Assembly: GCF_042680885.1 (NCBI RefSeq)
Contig: NZ_JBHUEO010000004.1
Location: forward strand, 180,563 to 244,562
Length of the DNA stretch: 64,000 bases
Direction of reading: 5' to 3'
Source: Siminovitchia sediminis
GTDB lineage: Bacteria; Bacillota; Bacilli; Bacillales; Bacillaceae_C
The notes beneath the pieces are model-generated. The model was not told where the DNA came from. It was given only the letters and a program-made list of their open reading frames with translations, and searched no databases. Of the stretch, positions 26,529 through 36,150 are shown piece by piece; position 1 is the stretch's first letter, and each line of letters starts with the position of its first letter. The translations under genes were made by a program, and so were the position numbers.

Positions 26529-28199
26529 CTATACACTCTTTTTACTCTTTCCCTCAAACAATTCTGTAAAAACGAAATCATGGTCCGTGTTGCTGATCAG
26601 AGATTTTTTCAAAACTTCTTCAATTCTATTTACAGGGATAATTTGAATGCCTTCTATATTTTTGAGGGTGGACTGCATGTTTTCTAAGGGAATGAATACT
26701 TCTTCCACTCCTGCCAATTTAGCCGCTTTCACTTTGGCTGCTACACCTCCAATCGGCTTGATATCCCCCTGAATTCCAATTTCGCCTGTCATGGCAGTTG
26801 TATGTTTTACCGGTATTTTATAAATAGCAGAATAAATTCCCACAGCCATTGCAATCCCTGCAGAAGGACCATCAATAGGTATACCGCCCGGGAAATTTAC
26901 GTGAATGTCGTATTGATGCGCCGGAACTCCCATCGATCGGAGCACAGTAATGACATTTTCCAGTGAGCCCCTGGCCAGGCTTTTTCTTCTGATGGATTTT
27001 CCTTGGCCATTAATACTCTCCTCGTCAACAATCCCTGTAATGGTAATCGTGCCTTTTTCTTGAGCCGGTATGACCGTTATTTCAATTTCCAAGAGAGCCC
27101 CGCTGTTGGGCCCTGTAACGGCCAGGCCATTGACGATACCAATGGAAGGATGGGAACCGATCTTTTTTTCATATTTCGGTGCCAGCTGGCTTGCTTCAAT
27201 GATCCATTCAATATCAGAGTCCAAAATATCTGATCTTTTTTCAGTGATGGCCAAGCCTGCTGCAATCTGAACCATATTGACTGCTTCTCTACCGCTTGCA
27301 GCGTAGGAGGCCAATATGGACAAGCCGGATTCATTTATGGATAAATTCACCTTGTCGGCCGCGTTACGTGCCACCTGTTTGATTTCGTTTCGATCAAGTT
27401 CCCGAAAGAAAACTTCCATGCAGCGGGACCTTATAGCAGGCGGGATTTCACTTGGAGTCCTTGTTGTGGCGCCAACGAGCCGGAAGTCTGCAGGCAGGCC
27501 TTTTTGAAAAATATCATGGATATGCATCGGGATTTGGTTGTTCTCTTCACTGTAATAGGCACTTTCCAAAAAGACCTTGCGATCCTCCAATACTTTGAGC
27601 AGTTTGTTCATTTGAATCGGATGCAGTTCACCAATTTCATCTATAAATAAAACGCCGCCGTGCGCATTCGAAACAGCTCCTTGCTTGGGCTGGGGAATGC
27701 CAGCCTGCCCCATCGCACCGGCACCTTGATAAATAGGGTCATGGACTGAACCGATCAAAGGGTCCGCTATCCCGCGTTCATCGAATCGGGCTGTTGTAGC
27801 GTCCAACTCCACGAACACGGCAGACGGGCGAAAAGGAGAGTTTTTATGCTTCTTGGCTTCTTCCAGTACAAGCCGGGCTGCTGCTGTTTTCCCGACACCG
27901 GGGGGACCGTAAATAATAACATGTTGGGGATTCGGACCGCATAAGGCTGCCTTCAAAGCTTTTATGCCGTCCTCCTGTCCGACAATATCTTCAAAGCTTG
28001 ACGGACGCACTCTCTCGGACAGGGGTTCAGTCAAGTGGATGCTGCGCATCTTCCTCAATTGCTCCATTTCTTTTTTTGATTCTTTATCAATGGTTACCCT
28101 GTTACTCCTCTGATTCTTCAACAAGTTGAAAAAATATAGGCCAATCACGGTTCCAAAAAACAATTGAATGAATAAAACGACGACAGTCCAATTCATCAT
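26529..28199 (-). CDS. lonB: ATP-dependent protease LonB (forespore)
   Basis: A 556-residue Lon-type protease with an N-terminal membrane anchor (WTVVVLFIQLFFGTVIGLYFF) instead of the LonA N-domain. Walker A GPPGVGKTAAARL is near residue 98, Walker B GGVLFIDEIGEL near 180, the catalytic Ser in DGPSAGIAMAVG near 444 and the Lys in GGVAAKVKAAKLAG near 487. In Bacillus subtilis LonB is made in the forespore under sigma F; a fitting promoter is present at 28233-28262. Start ATG at 28199 after AGGAGGTAAT. About 110 bp separates it from lonA. Confidence 0.95.
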   Translation of the reverse strand: MMNWTVVVLFIQLFFGTVIGLYFFNLLKNQRSNRVTIDKESKKEMEQLRKMRSIHLTEPLSERVRPSSFEDIVGQEDGIKALKAALCGPNPQHVIIYGPPGVGKTAAARLVLEEAKKHKNSPFRPSAVFVELDATTARFDERGIADPLIGSVHDPIYQGAGAMGQAGIPQPKQGAVSNAHGGVLFIDEIGELHPIQMNKLLKVLEDRKVFLESAYYSEENNQIPMHIHDIFQKGLPADFRLVGATTRTPSEIPPAIRSRCMEVFFRELDRNEIKQVARNAADKVNLSINESGLSILASYAASGREAVNMVQIAAGLAITEKRSDILDSDIEWIIEASQLAPKYEKKIGSHPSIGIVNGLAVTGPNSGALLEIEITVIPAQEKGTITITGIVDEESINGQGKSIRRKSLARGSLENVITVLRSMGVPAHQYDIHVNFPGGIPIDGPSAGIAMAVGIYSAIYKIPVKHTTAMTGEIGIQGDIKPIGGVAAKVKAAKLAGVEEVFIPLENMQSTLKNIEGIQIIPVNRIEEVLKKSLISNTDHDFVFTELFEGKSKKSV

Positions 28200-28232
28200 A
28201 TTACCTCCTGATCACACATTCAAGCATATGGG

Positions 28233-28262
28233 TAGTATCTCCGTAGGTGACCAGGAATAAAC
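28233..28262 (-). promoter_or_regulatory. Sigma-F-like promoter of lonB
   Basis: Minus strand GTTTA (28258-28262), 15-nt spacer, GGAGATACTA (28233-28242). The -10 fits the sigma-F/G consensus GGnnAnAmTR fully and the -35 differs by one base from GyATA. The distance to the lonB ATG is about 34 bp. Confidence 0.65.
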
Positions 28263-28293
28263 GAAAAAGAAAACCAATCCTGTGCAAGATTGG
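28263..28293 (-). terminator. Intrinsic terminator upstream of lonB
   Basis: Minus strand CCAATC-CTGTGCAA-type stem (CCAATCTTGCACAGGATTGG) followed by TTTTCTTTTT. It lies immediately before the sigma-F-like promoter and would block read-through from clpX into lonB. Confidence 0.8.
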
Positions 28294-28485
28294 CAAATTG
28301 AAATGAAGCCGCCGGGCATTGTGGCCGTATGGGAAACTCACAAATATTCATCCAGGATATCATGCTCCATTTATGTAGTTCTTGTGTCCTGAAGCTATGC
28401 TTTCCCGTACGCAGGCATCACTAAGACATTTTCTTCGTTGTTAAGACAATACACATACTCGCTGACGAGAACATACGGCCAAAAT

Positions 28486-28524
28486 GACGAAAAGATCCAG
28501 AAGGGACGGGCCTCCTGGATCTTC
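28486..28524 (-). terminator. Intrinsic terminator of clpX
   Basis: Minus strand AAGATCCAGgAGG...CCCTTCTGGATCTTTT: a stem of about 11 pairs right after the clpX stop codon, followed by a short T-tract. Confidence 0.8.
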
Positions 28525-28527
28525 TTA

Positions 28528-29778
28528 TTACGCTGTACCCTTTAAAACCGTGCCGTCTTCAAGAATAAGCTTTGGCGGCATTTCATCAACGACAGATTCT
28601 TTTGTAATGATACATTTCTTAATGTCTTCCCGGGACGGCAGATCATACATGATATCAAGCATAATACTCTCGATAATGGACCGCAGACCGCGCGCACCCG
28701 TCTTCCGTTCGATAGCCTTTTTGGCAATCTCACGCAGACCTTCTTCTTCGAACTCAAGCTCAACATTATCCAACTCAAGCATTTTCTGATATTGCTTGAC
28801 AAGGGCATTTTTCGGTTTGGTTAAAATCTCGACCAACGCTTCTTCATCGAGCTGCTCAAGGCTTGAAATGACCGGCAAGCGTCCGATAAACTCCGGGATC
28901 AGGCCAAACTGCAGAAGATCTTCCGGAAGTACCTTTGATAATAGATTTTTTTCTTCCTCTTCTCCCTTGTTCTCTGAGCCAAATCCAATGACTTTCTGCC
29001 CCAAGCGGCGTTTAATAATTTGCTCGATCCCGTCAAAGGCACCGCCGCAAATAAAGAGAATGTTCGTTGTATCAACTTGAATGAATTCCTGATGCGGGTG
29101 CTTTCTTCCTCCTTGTGGAGGAACACTGGCAGTTGTTCCTTCCAGGATTTTCAGAAGCGCCTGCTGAACCCCTTCCCCTGAAACATCCCGGGTAATCGAT
29201 GGATTTTCAGATTTACGGGCCACTTTATCAATCTCATCAATATAGATGATGCCCCGCTCTGCTTTTTCCACGTCATAATCAGCAGCCTGGATCAGTTTTA
29301 ACAGGATGTTCTCAACGTCCTCACCCACATACCCCGCTTCGGTCAATGAGGTAGCATCCGCAATCGCAAATGGTACATTCAATATCCGTGCAAGCGTTTG
29401 GGCAAGAAGCGTTTTACCGCTTCCCGTCGGCCCGATGAGACAAATATTACTTTTGGACAGTTCCACATCATCAATCTTACTATTGGAATTAATCCGCTTA
29501 TAATGATTATAAACCGCCACAGCAAGGGCTCTTTTTGCCTGTTCCTGGCCGATGACATAGTCATTGAGTATTTCTCGGATCTCCCGAGGTTTTGGAATAT
29601 CCTTGAATTCAAACTCCTCTTCAGTACCCAGCTCTTCTTCCACAATTTCTGTGCAGAGTTCAATACACTCGTCACATATATATACACCTGGCCCAGCGAC
29701 CAGTTTACGAACTTGTTCTTGAGTCTTACCGCAAAAAGAACATTTTAACTGTCCTTTTTCTTCATTAAATTTAAACAA
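28528..29778 (-). CDS. clpX: ClpX, ATPase subunit of the Clp protease
   Basis: A 416-residue AAA+ unfoldase that feeds substrates to ClpP. An N-terminal zinc-binding domain has CSFCGKTQ and CDEC (residues 13-38). Walker A GPTGSGKTLLAQ is near residue 117, Walker B IIYIDEIDKVARK near 180, the pore RKH loop in GGRKHPHQEF near 225, and the IGF loop for ClpP docking in KVIGFGSE near 265. Start ATG at 29778. It stands between tig and lonB, the standard Bacillus order, with its own terminator. Confidence 0.97.
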   Translation of the reverse strand: MFKFNEEKGQLKCSFCGKTQEQVRKLVAGPGVYICDECIELCTEIVEEELGTEEEFEFKDIPKPREIREILNDYVIGQEQAKRALAVAVYNHYKRINSNSKIDDVELSKSNICLIGPTGSGKTLLAQTLARILNVPFAIADATSLTEAGYVGEDVENILLKLIQAADYDVEKAERGIIYIDEIDKVARKSENPSITRDVSGEGVQQALLKILEGTTASVPPQGGRKHPHQEFIQVDTTNILFICGGAFDGIEQIIKRRLGQKVIGFGSENKGEEEEKNLLSKVLPEDLLQFGLIPEFIGRLPVISSLEQLDEEALVEILTKPKNALVKQYQKMLELDNVELEFEEEGLREIAKKAIERKTGARGLRSIIESIMLDIMYDLPSREDIKKCIITKESVVDEMPPKLILEDGTVLKGTA

Positions 29779-29963
29779 TGAACTCTCACCCCTTTTATTA
29801 ACTAGACCTTAGCCTTATCGTAAGTTACAGGTGTTTATGTATTTGCATTGTAGCATATTTCTTAAGAAAAAATACAATTTTTGGCTCAGTACAGGTAATT
29901 GAACGATTGCATAAGTGTTAGTGATGAGGGTTATGTATGAAAACCTGTACATCTACTTATGGT

Positions 29964-29998
29964 AAAACAAGGCACGATTTCACCCGCGCCTTGTTTTA
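29964..29998 (-). terminator. Intrinsic terminator of tig
   Basis: Minus strand TAAAACAAGGC-loop-GCCTTGTTTTA, an 11-pair stem ending in TTTTA, just after the tig stop codon. Both strands could use it. Confidence 0.85.
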
Positions 29999-30036
29999 TA
30001 ACTATGTTGAGTATTCCAACTTATGTTAATTTTTAT

Positions 30037-31323
30037 TTATGCTCCGGCTCTGTTTTCAACCAAAAAGTCGACGGCTTTTTGAATCTTAAGATCTGCCTGT
30101 ATTTGATCAGTATTGCCACCAAATGCTTTTTTAATATCTTCCACATTCATATTGTACATATCAGCCATTTTTTGAAGCTCATTATTCACATCTTCTTCAG
30201 AAGGCTCAAGATTTTCAGCATTTGCGATGGCTTCGAGCGTTAAATTCATACGAACGCGTTTTTCTGCATCTTCCTTCATCTGAGTCTTAAGAGCTTCTTC
30301 ATCCTGGCCGGAGAACTGATAGTAAAGATCCAAGTTCATTCCTTGCATTTGCAAGCGCTGTTCGAACTCTCTCATCATGTTGTTCAATTCGTTTTCCACC
30401 ATAACTTCCGGCAGATCAATTTCTGCATTTTCTGCAGCCTTTTCAACTAAGGAATCACGGAGCTTATGCTCTGCCTCATGCTCTTTATCCTTTGTCATGC
30501 GCTCTTTAATAGAAGCTTTTAACTCATCAAGAGTTTCAGCTTCCTCATCGACATCTTTTGCAAACTCATCGTCAAGCTCAGGAAGTTCTTTTGTTTTAAT
30601 TTCATGGACTTTCACTTTAAATACAGCTGGTTTTCCAGCCAGTTCTTCGGCATGGTATTCCTCAGGGAAAGTAACGGAGACCTCTTTTTCAGCTCCTGCT
30701 TCCACACCCACAAGCTGTTCCTCAAACCCGGGAATAAAGCTTCCGGAACCCAATTCCAGCGAATAGTTTTCACCTTTTCCGCCTTCAAACGCCTCTTCGT
30801 CAACGAAACCTTCAAAGTCAATAACCACTGTATCTCCTTCTTCAGCTTCTCCCTCTTCTTTGACGACGAGCTCAGCCTGGCGTTCCTGGAGTGACTTCAA
30901 TTCCTTTTCAACCTCTTCGTCAGTGACTTCTGTGTCCATTTCTTCGCCTTCAAGTCCTTTATATTCACCCAGTTTCACTTCGGGTTTGACCGTCACTGTC
31001 GCTTTGAAGATCAGCTCTTTTCCCTTTTCCATTTGCTCAATATCAATTTCTGGCTGATCTACTGGTTCAATACCTGTTTCTTCTACGGCAGACGTATAGG
31101 CTTCAGGAAGAATAGCATCCAATGCATCCTGGTAAAGTGATTCTACACCAAAACGCTTTTCGAAAAGTGAACGAGGGACTCTTCCTTTACGGAAACCCGG
31201 GATGTTTACTTGTTTTACCACTTTTTTAAAGGCTGTATCAAGACCTTTATTAACAGTCTCACTGTCTACTTCTACAGTAAGGACTCCTTTATTTCCTTCT
31301 AATTTTTCCCACTTTGCTGACAT
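30037..31323 (-). CDS. tig: Trigger factor, ribosome-associated chaperone and prolyl isomerase
   Basis: A 428-residue chaperone that meets nascent chains at the ribosome exit. The ribosome-docking signature NIPGFRKGRVPRSLFEKRFG is near residue 40. The FKBP-type PPIase domain follows at about 150-245 (EGDTVVIDFEGFVDEEAFEG), and the C-terminal chaperone arms are rich in Glu, Lys and Met. Start ATG at 31323 (MSAKWEKLEGN) fits the family and follows TTGGAGGTAATGAAT; an ATG two codons upstream is too close to the ribosome-binding site. Confidence 0.97.
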   Translation of the reverse strand: MSAKWEKLEGNKGVLTVEVDSETVNKGLDTAFKKVVKQVNIPGFRKGRVPRSLFEKRFGVESLYQDALDAILPEAYTSAVEETGIEPVDQPEIDIEQMEKGKELIFKATVTVKPEVKLGEYKGLEGEEMDTEVTDEEVEKELKSLQERQAELVVKEEGEAEEGDTVVIDFEGFVDEEAFEGGKGENYSLELGSGSFIPGFEEQLVGVEAGAEKEVSVTFPEEYHAEELAGKPAVFKVKVHEIKTKELPELDDEFAKDVDEEAETLDELKASIKERMTKDKEHEAEHKLRDSLVEKAAENAEIDLPEVMVENELNNMMREFEQRLQMQGMNLDLYYQFSGQDEEALKTQMKEDAEKRVRMNLTLEAIANAENLEPSEEDVNNELQKMADMYNMNVEDIKKAFGGNTDQIQADLKIQKAVDFLVENRAGA

Positions 31324-31407
31324 ATTCATTACCTCCAACTACATTTCTCGGCTTTCTCTTATGTATAGCTTATTTAATAATGTGACAAAGGATGGCATAA
31401 CCATTAC

Positions 31408-31416
31408 ATTATAACA
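31408..31416 (-). promoter_or_regulatory. Extended -10 promoter of tig
   Basis: Minus strand TGTTATAAT, a perfect TATAAT with an extended TGn, located about 85 bp upstream of the tig ATG. The -35 region is poor. It lies between the ysoA stop and tig. Confidence 0.6.
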
Positions 31417-31447
31417 TAGCATTCCGACTATTAAAAGTGTATAGAAG

Positions 31448-32437
31448 CTAAACAGTTGAAGGTGAATGTTGCTCTAAATTGAAAATAAAGGAAATCGCAT
31501 AATCTAAATCTTGCAGATTCACTTCAAAAGTTTGGGCAGTTTTCTCAATACTCCATTTCTCTCCGTACATTTCATGGCCAAATCCCCTGTATCCTGCTGC
31601 CCAAAGCATCGGGTCTGCAGGCGTAAATTCATACGGATACATAAGAAACTGGTGGCGGAGTATCATTTCCTTCAGCTGTTCAAGCAGTACGGGATTTTCA
31701 TGTTCAAGCATCTGATTGAGTTTCACTATCACCTCCTGATAAAAAGGCATTTCATGAACATCAGGAAGTTTAGCCGGAATAAACTCACCCTCAAAATCAA
31801 ACTTCCTTATTTGCACTGATGTTTCAATTTGATGTTCCATTAATACATTCAGTGCAGCTGTCTGCAGAAATGGATGTACCTTGTCATCTCTCAGTAAGCG
31901 AATTAAAGCGTCTTTATAAGGCTGGATGTTTTTACTTGCCAGTGAACTGATTTGCAGCAATTGTTCCCTGAAGTCTCCTTCACTGAACAAAAGATCTGGC
32001 TTTGTTTCAGAAGTTGTCCTGGGAGTGCCTTTCCGTTCCATTGCTCTTTTGCTGAACTCCAGTAACGTACGGTAATGTTCTTCCTTTTCAGGGGGAACGT
32101 GCTGTTCTTCAAACAAAGCTTCCAGCGTATGCACTACTTCGGTATGGAGATTTAACTGCATAAGAACCATCACATATAGATCAATAATCTCATGGTAATT
32201 CCCTGCTCCCTTATGAAGCATCTCTTCCGTTGCTTTTTTTGCCTTTTCATAGTTGCCACTTTCATAATAAGCAACTGCAAGCGCCATTTCCACTTCCTCA
32301 TATTCGGGATCAATTTCCTTCGCTTGCTCAAACAGCTGAACGGCTTCGTCAAATTTGCGTTCGTGCAAATACTCCAATCCGAACCGAAACAGGCGATTTT
32401 TCAATCCCGGAAATAAAATAATATTATCTTTACCCAC
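31448..32437 (-). CDS. ysoA: Tetratricopeptide-repeat protein YsoA
   Basis: A protein of about 330 residues with TPR repeats in the N-terminal half (FGLEYLHERKFDEAVQLFEQ, ALAVAYYESGNYEKAKKATE, IIDLYVMVLMQLNLHTEVV) and a helical C-terminal region of unknown function. TPRs mediate protein contacts. The position upstream of tig is that of ysoA in Bacillus subtilis. The start is uncertain: GTG at 32437 (GKDNIILFPGLKNR follows) fits the family, although the open frame reaches ATG 32527; no strong ribosome-binding site is seen for either. Confidence 0.82.
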   Translation of the reverse strand: MGKDNIILFPGLKNRLFRFGLEYLHERKFDEAVQLFEQAKEIDPEYEEVEMALAVAYYESGNYEKAKKATEEMLHKGAGNYHEIIDLYVMVLMQLNLHTEVVHTLEALFEEQHVPPEKEEHYRTLLEFSKRAMERKGTPRTTSETKPDLLFSEGDFREQLLQISSLASKNIQPYKDALIRLLRDDKVHPFLQTAALNVLMEHQIETSVQIRKFDFEGEFIPAKLPDVHEMPFYQEVIVKLNQMLEHENPVLLEQLKEMILRHQFLMYPYEFTPADPMLWAAGYRGFGHEMYGEKWSIEKTAQTFEVNLQDLDYAISFIFNLEQHSPSTV

Positions 32438-32699
32438 ATTTAACACATCCCGCTGAAAATCTGGCCGGTATATTTTAATGGTAAATAGTTTAGCATGCTG
32501 ACACCTGAAAGACAAACACTTCATCAAATCGAACAGTTATATGAAGGAATATTTCAAATTTTTATAGAATATATATAAATGATGAATGGGACAATCTAGC
32601 ACAATCTTTTCGCTTGATTCGTATATACCCCCTTGCCCGTTAATTAATCATCCAGGTTTGAACATGTTTGTAATAAACAAGAGAAAGGTGTGATACGAA

Positions 32700-33887
32700 C
32701 TGGATGGTGCACTGAAAGGCGTCAGGATTTTGGACCTGTCCAGGATATTGGCAGGCCCCTTTTGCACAATGATATTAGGTGATCTGGGGGCAGATGTGAT
32801 CAAGGTCGAAAGCCCCGGCGGAGGGGATGACACAAGAAAGTGGGGGCCGCCATTTCAAAAAGGAGTCAGTGCCTATTACTTATGTGCTAACCGCAATAAA
32901 AAAAGCATTACGGTTAATTTAAAATCTCCAGAAGGAAAAAACATTATTAAAAAGCTTGTCAAAAACAGTGATGTAGTGATCCATAACTTTAAAACCGGGA
33001 CAATGGAAAACCTTGGATTATCCTATGAATCTTTGACAGCCATTCATCCAGGCATTATCTACTGTTCTATTACCGGATTTGGAGAAACCGGCCCCTTTAA
33101 AGACCTCCCGGGGTACGATTTTATTATCCAGGCCATGAGCGGATTAATGAGTATTACAGGGGATCCGGCTTCCGGCCCGCAAAAAACAGGAGTGGCGATC
33201 ACAGATGTCCTGACCGGACTTTATGCCTGCATAGGAATCCAAGCTGCTTTACTGGAGCGTAAGCAGTCCGGCATCGGTCAAAAGATCGACATAGCCCTGT
33301 ATGACAGTGCGGTCAGCGCCCTGATCAATGTAGCCAGTAATTATCTAATGTCCGGGAAAATTCCTCAACCCTCAGGGAACAGTCATCCGAATATTGTTCC
33401 TTACCAAACTTTTGACACCAAAGACACCGAGATCGTTATCGCCGTTGGAAACGACAGGCAGTTTGCTGTATTATGCAAGCTATTAGAAATGGACGAACTG
33501 GCCAAAGACCCGAAGTTTTCAACCAATCCAAAGAGGGTGGAAAATAGAAATGCGCTCATACCCATTTTGCAAAAACGTCTGATGGAAGCCGGTTCCGAGG
33601 AGTGGATCGATCTTTTTCGAAAAAATAATATACCGTGCGGCCCCATTCAAACAATCAATCAACTGGAACATGATCCGCAGCTGCAATCGAGAAAGATCAT
33701 TCAAACCGTTGACCACCCCACTGCCGGTAAAGTCAAAATCATCGGGAGCCCATTAAAGCTTTCGAGAACCCCGCCCAAAGTCAGATATTACCCGCCTGAT
33801 GCCGGTGAACATACAAACGATATTTTAATGGAGCTTGGATATGACGAAAATATGATCGGATTTTTAAAGAAAAACCACATTACTTAA
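32700..33887 (+). CDS. Class III CoA-transferase (CaiB/BaiF family)
   Basis: About 395 residues, family III CoA-transferase. LDLSRILAGPFCTMILGDLG at the N-terminus, GADVIKVESPGGGDD, and the catalytic-Asp segment TDVLTGLYACIGIQAALLER near residue 175 are typical. Members move CoA from succinyl-CoA or acetyl-CoA to an organic acid. The conserved N-terminal DGALKGVRIL precedes every ATG, GTG or TTG; the only upstream codon after the in-frame TGA is CTG at 32700, 8-9 nt after AAAGGTG, so a CTG start is likely (otherwise TTG 32730). The acyl-CoA dehydrogenase gene follows within 16 bp. Substrate unknown. Confidence 0.85.
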   Translation: MDGALKGVRILDLSRILAGPFCTMILGDLGADVIKVESPGGGDDTRKWGPPFQKGVSAYYLCANRNKKSITVNLKSPEGKNIIKKLVKNSDVVIHNFKTGTMENLGLSYESLTAIHPGIIYCSITGFGETGPFKDLPGYDFIIQAMSGLMSITGDPASGPQKTGVAITDVLTGLYACIGIQAALLERKQSGIGQKIDIALYDSAVSALINVASNYLMSGKIPQPSGNSHPNIVPYQTFDTKDTEIVIAVGNDRQFAVLCKLLEMDELAKDPKFSTNPKRVENRNALIPILQKRLMEAGSEEWIDLFRKNNIPCGPIQTINQLEHDPQLQSRKIIQTVDHPTAGKVKIIGSPLKLSRTPPKVRYYPPDAGEHTNDILMELGYDENMIGFLKKNHIT

Positions 33888-33902
33888 CAAGGGGTGTTGT
33901 CG

Positions 33903-35093
33903 GTGAATTTCGATTTTAGCGATGAACAGGTGATGTTAAGAAAAACAGTACGAACCTTTGTCGATAAAGAGATTATGCCCTATATCTCCGAATGGGATGA
34001 GAGGGGTGAGTTTCATCCCGAGATTATCAGCCACTTGGCAAAGCTGGGACTGATGGGCGTATGCATTCCTGAAAAGTACGGTGGGAGCGGAATGGATTAC
34101 AACTCTCTTGCCATCGTCTGCGAGGAGCTGGAAAGAGGAGATACGGCATTCCGGACAGCTGTATCCGTACATACAGGACTAAACAGCATGACCTTGCTTC
34201 AATGGGGGACTGAAGAACAAAAACAAAAATATCTCGTACCGCAGGCAAAAGGAGAAAAAATCGGCGCTTTTGGCTTAACGGAGCCCAATGCAGGTTCTGA
34301 TGTAGCGGCGCTTCAATCTACAGCAGTCAAAGATGGAGATTACTATATTTTAAACGGCCAAAAAACGTGGATCTCCCTCTGTGACGTTGCAGATCATTTT
34401 CTTGTATTTGCCTATACAGATAAAAGCAAAAAACATCATGGAATTTCTGCGTTCATTGTCGAACGGACAATGAAGGGCTTTTCATCCAAGGCCATCAAAG
34501 GAAAACTGGGAATCCGTGCCGGGAATACCGGGGAGATCTTCTTTGAAAATATAAAAGTACCAAAAGAAAATTTACTTGGTGAAGAAGGTGAAGGCTTTAA
34601 AATTGCCATGTCCGCATTGGACAGCGGCCGTTTCACTGTCGCAGCAGGCGCCTGCGGACAAATTATGGCTTGCCTGGAAGCCAGTGTTCAATACTGTCAC
34701 GAACGGGAGACGTTCGGCAAGAAAATTGGTGAACACCAGCTGGTCAAACAGATGATTGCTAATATGGAAGCAGGTCTGCAAATGAGCAGGCTCCTCGTAT
34801 ACCGCGCAGGTGAACTAAAAAACAAAGGTGTAAGAAATACAAGAGAAACATCTCTGGCCAAATGGCAAGCATGTGACTTTGCAAATAAAGCCGCTGATGA
34901 TGCCGTTCAAATTCATGGGGCATACGGGTATTCAAACGAATATCCTGTGGAACGGTATTTAAGAAATTCCAAAGCTCCGGTTATATATGAAGGAACTCGG
35001 GAGATCCACACAATCATGCAGGCTGACTATGTGCTCGGATATCGTAAAGATAAACCGCTTAACAAGATGCTCCCATCCTGGACGCCTAAATGA
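33903..35093 (+). CDS. Acyl-CoA dehydrogenase
   Basis: A 396-residue FAD enzyme introducing an alpha,beta double bond into acyl-CoA. Substrate and FAD-binding segments are FGLTEPNAGSDVA near residue 125, QKTWISLCDVADHFLVFAYT near 155 and the catalytic Glu in PVIYEGTREIHTIMQADYVL near 365. The start is taken as GTG at 33903, 8 nt after AAGGGG; a GTG at 33894 is in frame. With the CoA-transferase upstream it forms an activation-plus-dehydrogenation pair, possibly for a short or branched dicarboxylic or fatty acid. A terminator follows. Confidence 0.9.
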   Translation: MNFDFSDEQVMLRKTVRTFVDKEIMPYISEWDERGEFHPEIISHLAKLGLMGVCIPEKYGGSGMDYNSLAIVCEELERGDTAFRTAVSVHTGLNSMTLLQWGTEEQKQKYLVPQAKGEKIGAFGLTEPNAGSDVAALQSTAVKDGDYYILNGQKTWISLCDVADHFLVFAYTDKSKKHHGISAFIVERTMKGFSSKAIKGKLGIRAGNTGEIFFENIKVPKENLLGEEGEGFKIAMSALDSGRFTVAAGACGQIMACLEASVQYCHERETFGKKIGEHQLVKQMIANMEAGLQMSRLLVYRAGELKNKGVRNTRETSLAKWQACDFANKAADDAVQIHGAYGYSNEYPVERYLRNSKAPVIYEGTREIHTIMQADYVLGYRKDKPLNKMLPSWTPK

Positions 35094-35099
35094 TTTCTT

Positions 35100-35133
35100 T
35101 GAGGGAATAGCGCATGCTGTTCCCTGTTTTATT
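35100..35133 (+). terminator. Intrinsic terminator after the acyl-CoA dehydrogenase
   Basis: GGGAATAGC-GCAT-GCTGTTCCC followed by TGTTTTATTTT; one G-U pair in a 9-pair stem. Confidence 0.8.
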
Positions 35134-35227
35134 TTCATTTGTCCTTTTTCCTTATAAGTGTTGATATTATTGTAATGGCTGTTAAAATAATCATTGTTGT
35201 TCAGTTACATAAAGATGGAGGAAACAA

Positions 35228-36097
35228 ATGTCAGCCATTATTGTCGAACGATTTCGCATGATTTTCAAGGCAATATTTTCCGGCAAGAGGTTTCAAATAA
35301 CAATTCCTGTTCTGGTGGTCAGCCTTTTTACATTAAGCGGGTGTACAGACATCGCCCCTTCAGTAGATCAGGATGAAGGTTCAGAAACCGAAAAACTGCC
35401 GGCAGAAAATCAGTCTGCCACTGGCGAAAAGTCCGTTGAAAAGAATACAAAAGATACAACAGGGACAACAGATTTGGTCCCTGTCACATTAGTCAAAGTG
35501 ATCGACGGAGACACAATTAAAGTTTTATATCAGGGGCAAGAAGAAAATGTACGCTATCTGCTGATTGACACGCCTGAAACAAATCATCCCCGATTAGGAA
35601 AACAGCCATTTGGAGAAGAGGCTAAAGAACGAAACAAGCAGCTTTTATCAAGCGGTGAAGTAGCTTTGGAATTTGATATCGGAGAGCGTGTAGATAAATA
35701 CGGACGCTTGCTGGCATATGTATACGTGGATGGCAAGAGTGTACAGGAGACCTTATTGGAAGAGGGATTAGCACGGGTCGCATATGTTTATCCGCCAAAT
35801 ACCAGACACTTGACCCCATTCGAAGAGGCACAAAACAAGGCAAAGGCCAAAGAAGCGGGAATATGGTCAATTGAAAACTATGCCACGGATTCCGGATTTA
35901 AAGATTCTTCAAATCATTCGCCAGACACTTCTGGTGTGGATTCCTCAAGCCATAACAAAGCCGGAAACAGCAGTAAGACAGTTTTTCAAAATTGCACAGA
36001 GCTGAGGAAGGTCTACCCTGATGGAGTACCAAAAGGCCATTCGGCCTATCAGGATAAAATGGATCGAGATAAGGATGGGTATGCATGCGAGAGATGA
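35228..36097 (+). CDS. Lipoprotein thermonuclease with Excalibur domain
   Basis: A 289-residue secreted lipoprotein nuclease. A signal peptide with lipobox LSGC ends near residue 38. A Ser/Thr/Glu-rich linker follows, then a staphylococcal-nuclease fold (about 80-210) with VKVIDGDTIKVLYQGQ, RYLLIDTPETNHP and EFDIGERVDKYGRLLAYVY, holding the catalytic Asp, Arg and Glu set. The C-terminal Excalibur calcium-binding motif is DRDKDGYACE. The layout matches Bacillus YncB/YokF-type DNases anchored to the membrane. Start ATG at 35228 after GGAGGAAACAA. It is monocistronic. Confidence 0.92.
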   Translation: MSAIIVERFRMIFKAIFSGKRFQITIPVLVVSLFTLSGCTDIAPSVDQDEGSETEKLPAENQSATGEKSVEKNTKDTTGTTDLVPVTLVKVIDGDTIKVLYQGQEENVRYLLIDTPETNHPRLGKQPFGEEAKERNKQLLSSGEVALEFDIGERVDKYGRLLAYVYVDGKSVQETLLEEGLARVAYVYPPNTRHLTPFEEAQNKAKAKEAGIWSIENYATDSGFKDSSNHSPDTSGVDSSSHNKAGNSSKTVFQNCTELRKVYPDGVPKGHSAYQDKMDRDKDGYACER

Positions 36098-36150
36098 GGA
36101 ATAGCTTACTTTGCCTATTCTTCTTTCCGCTATTCCAGCAACCTTAAAGA

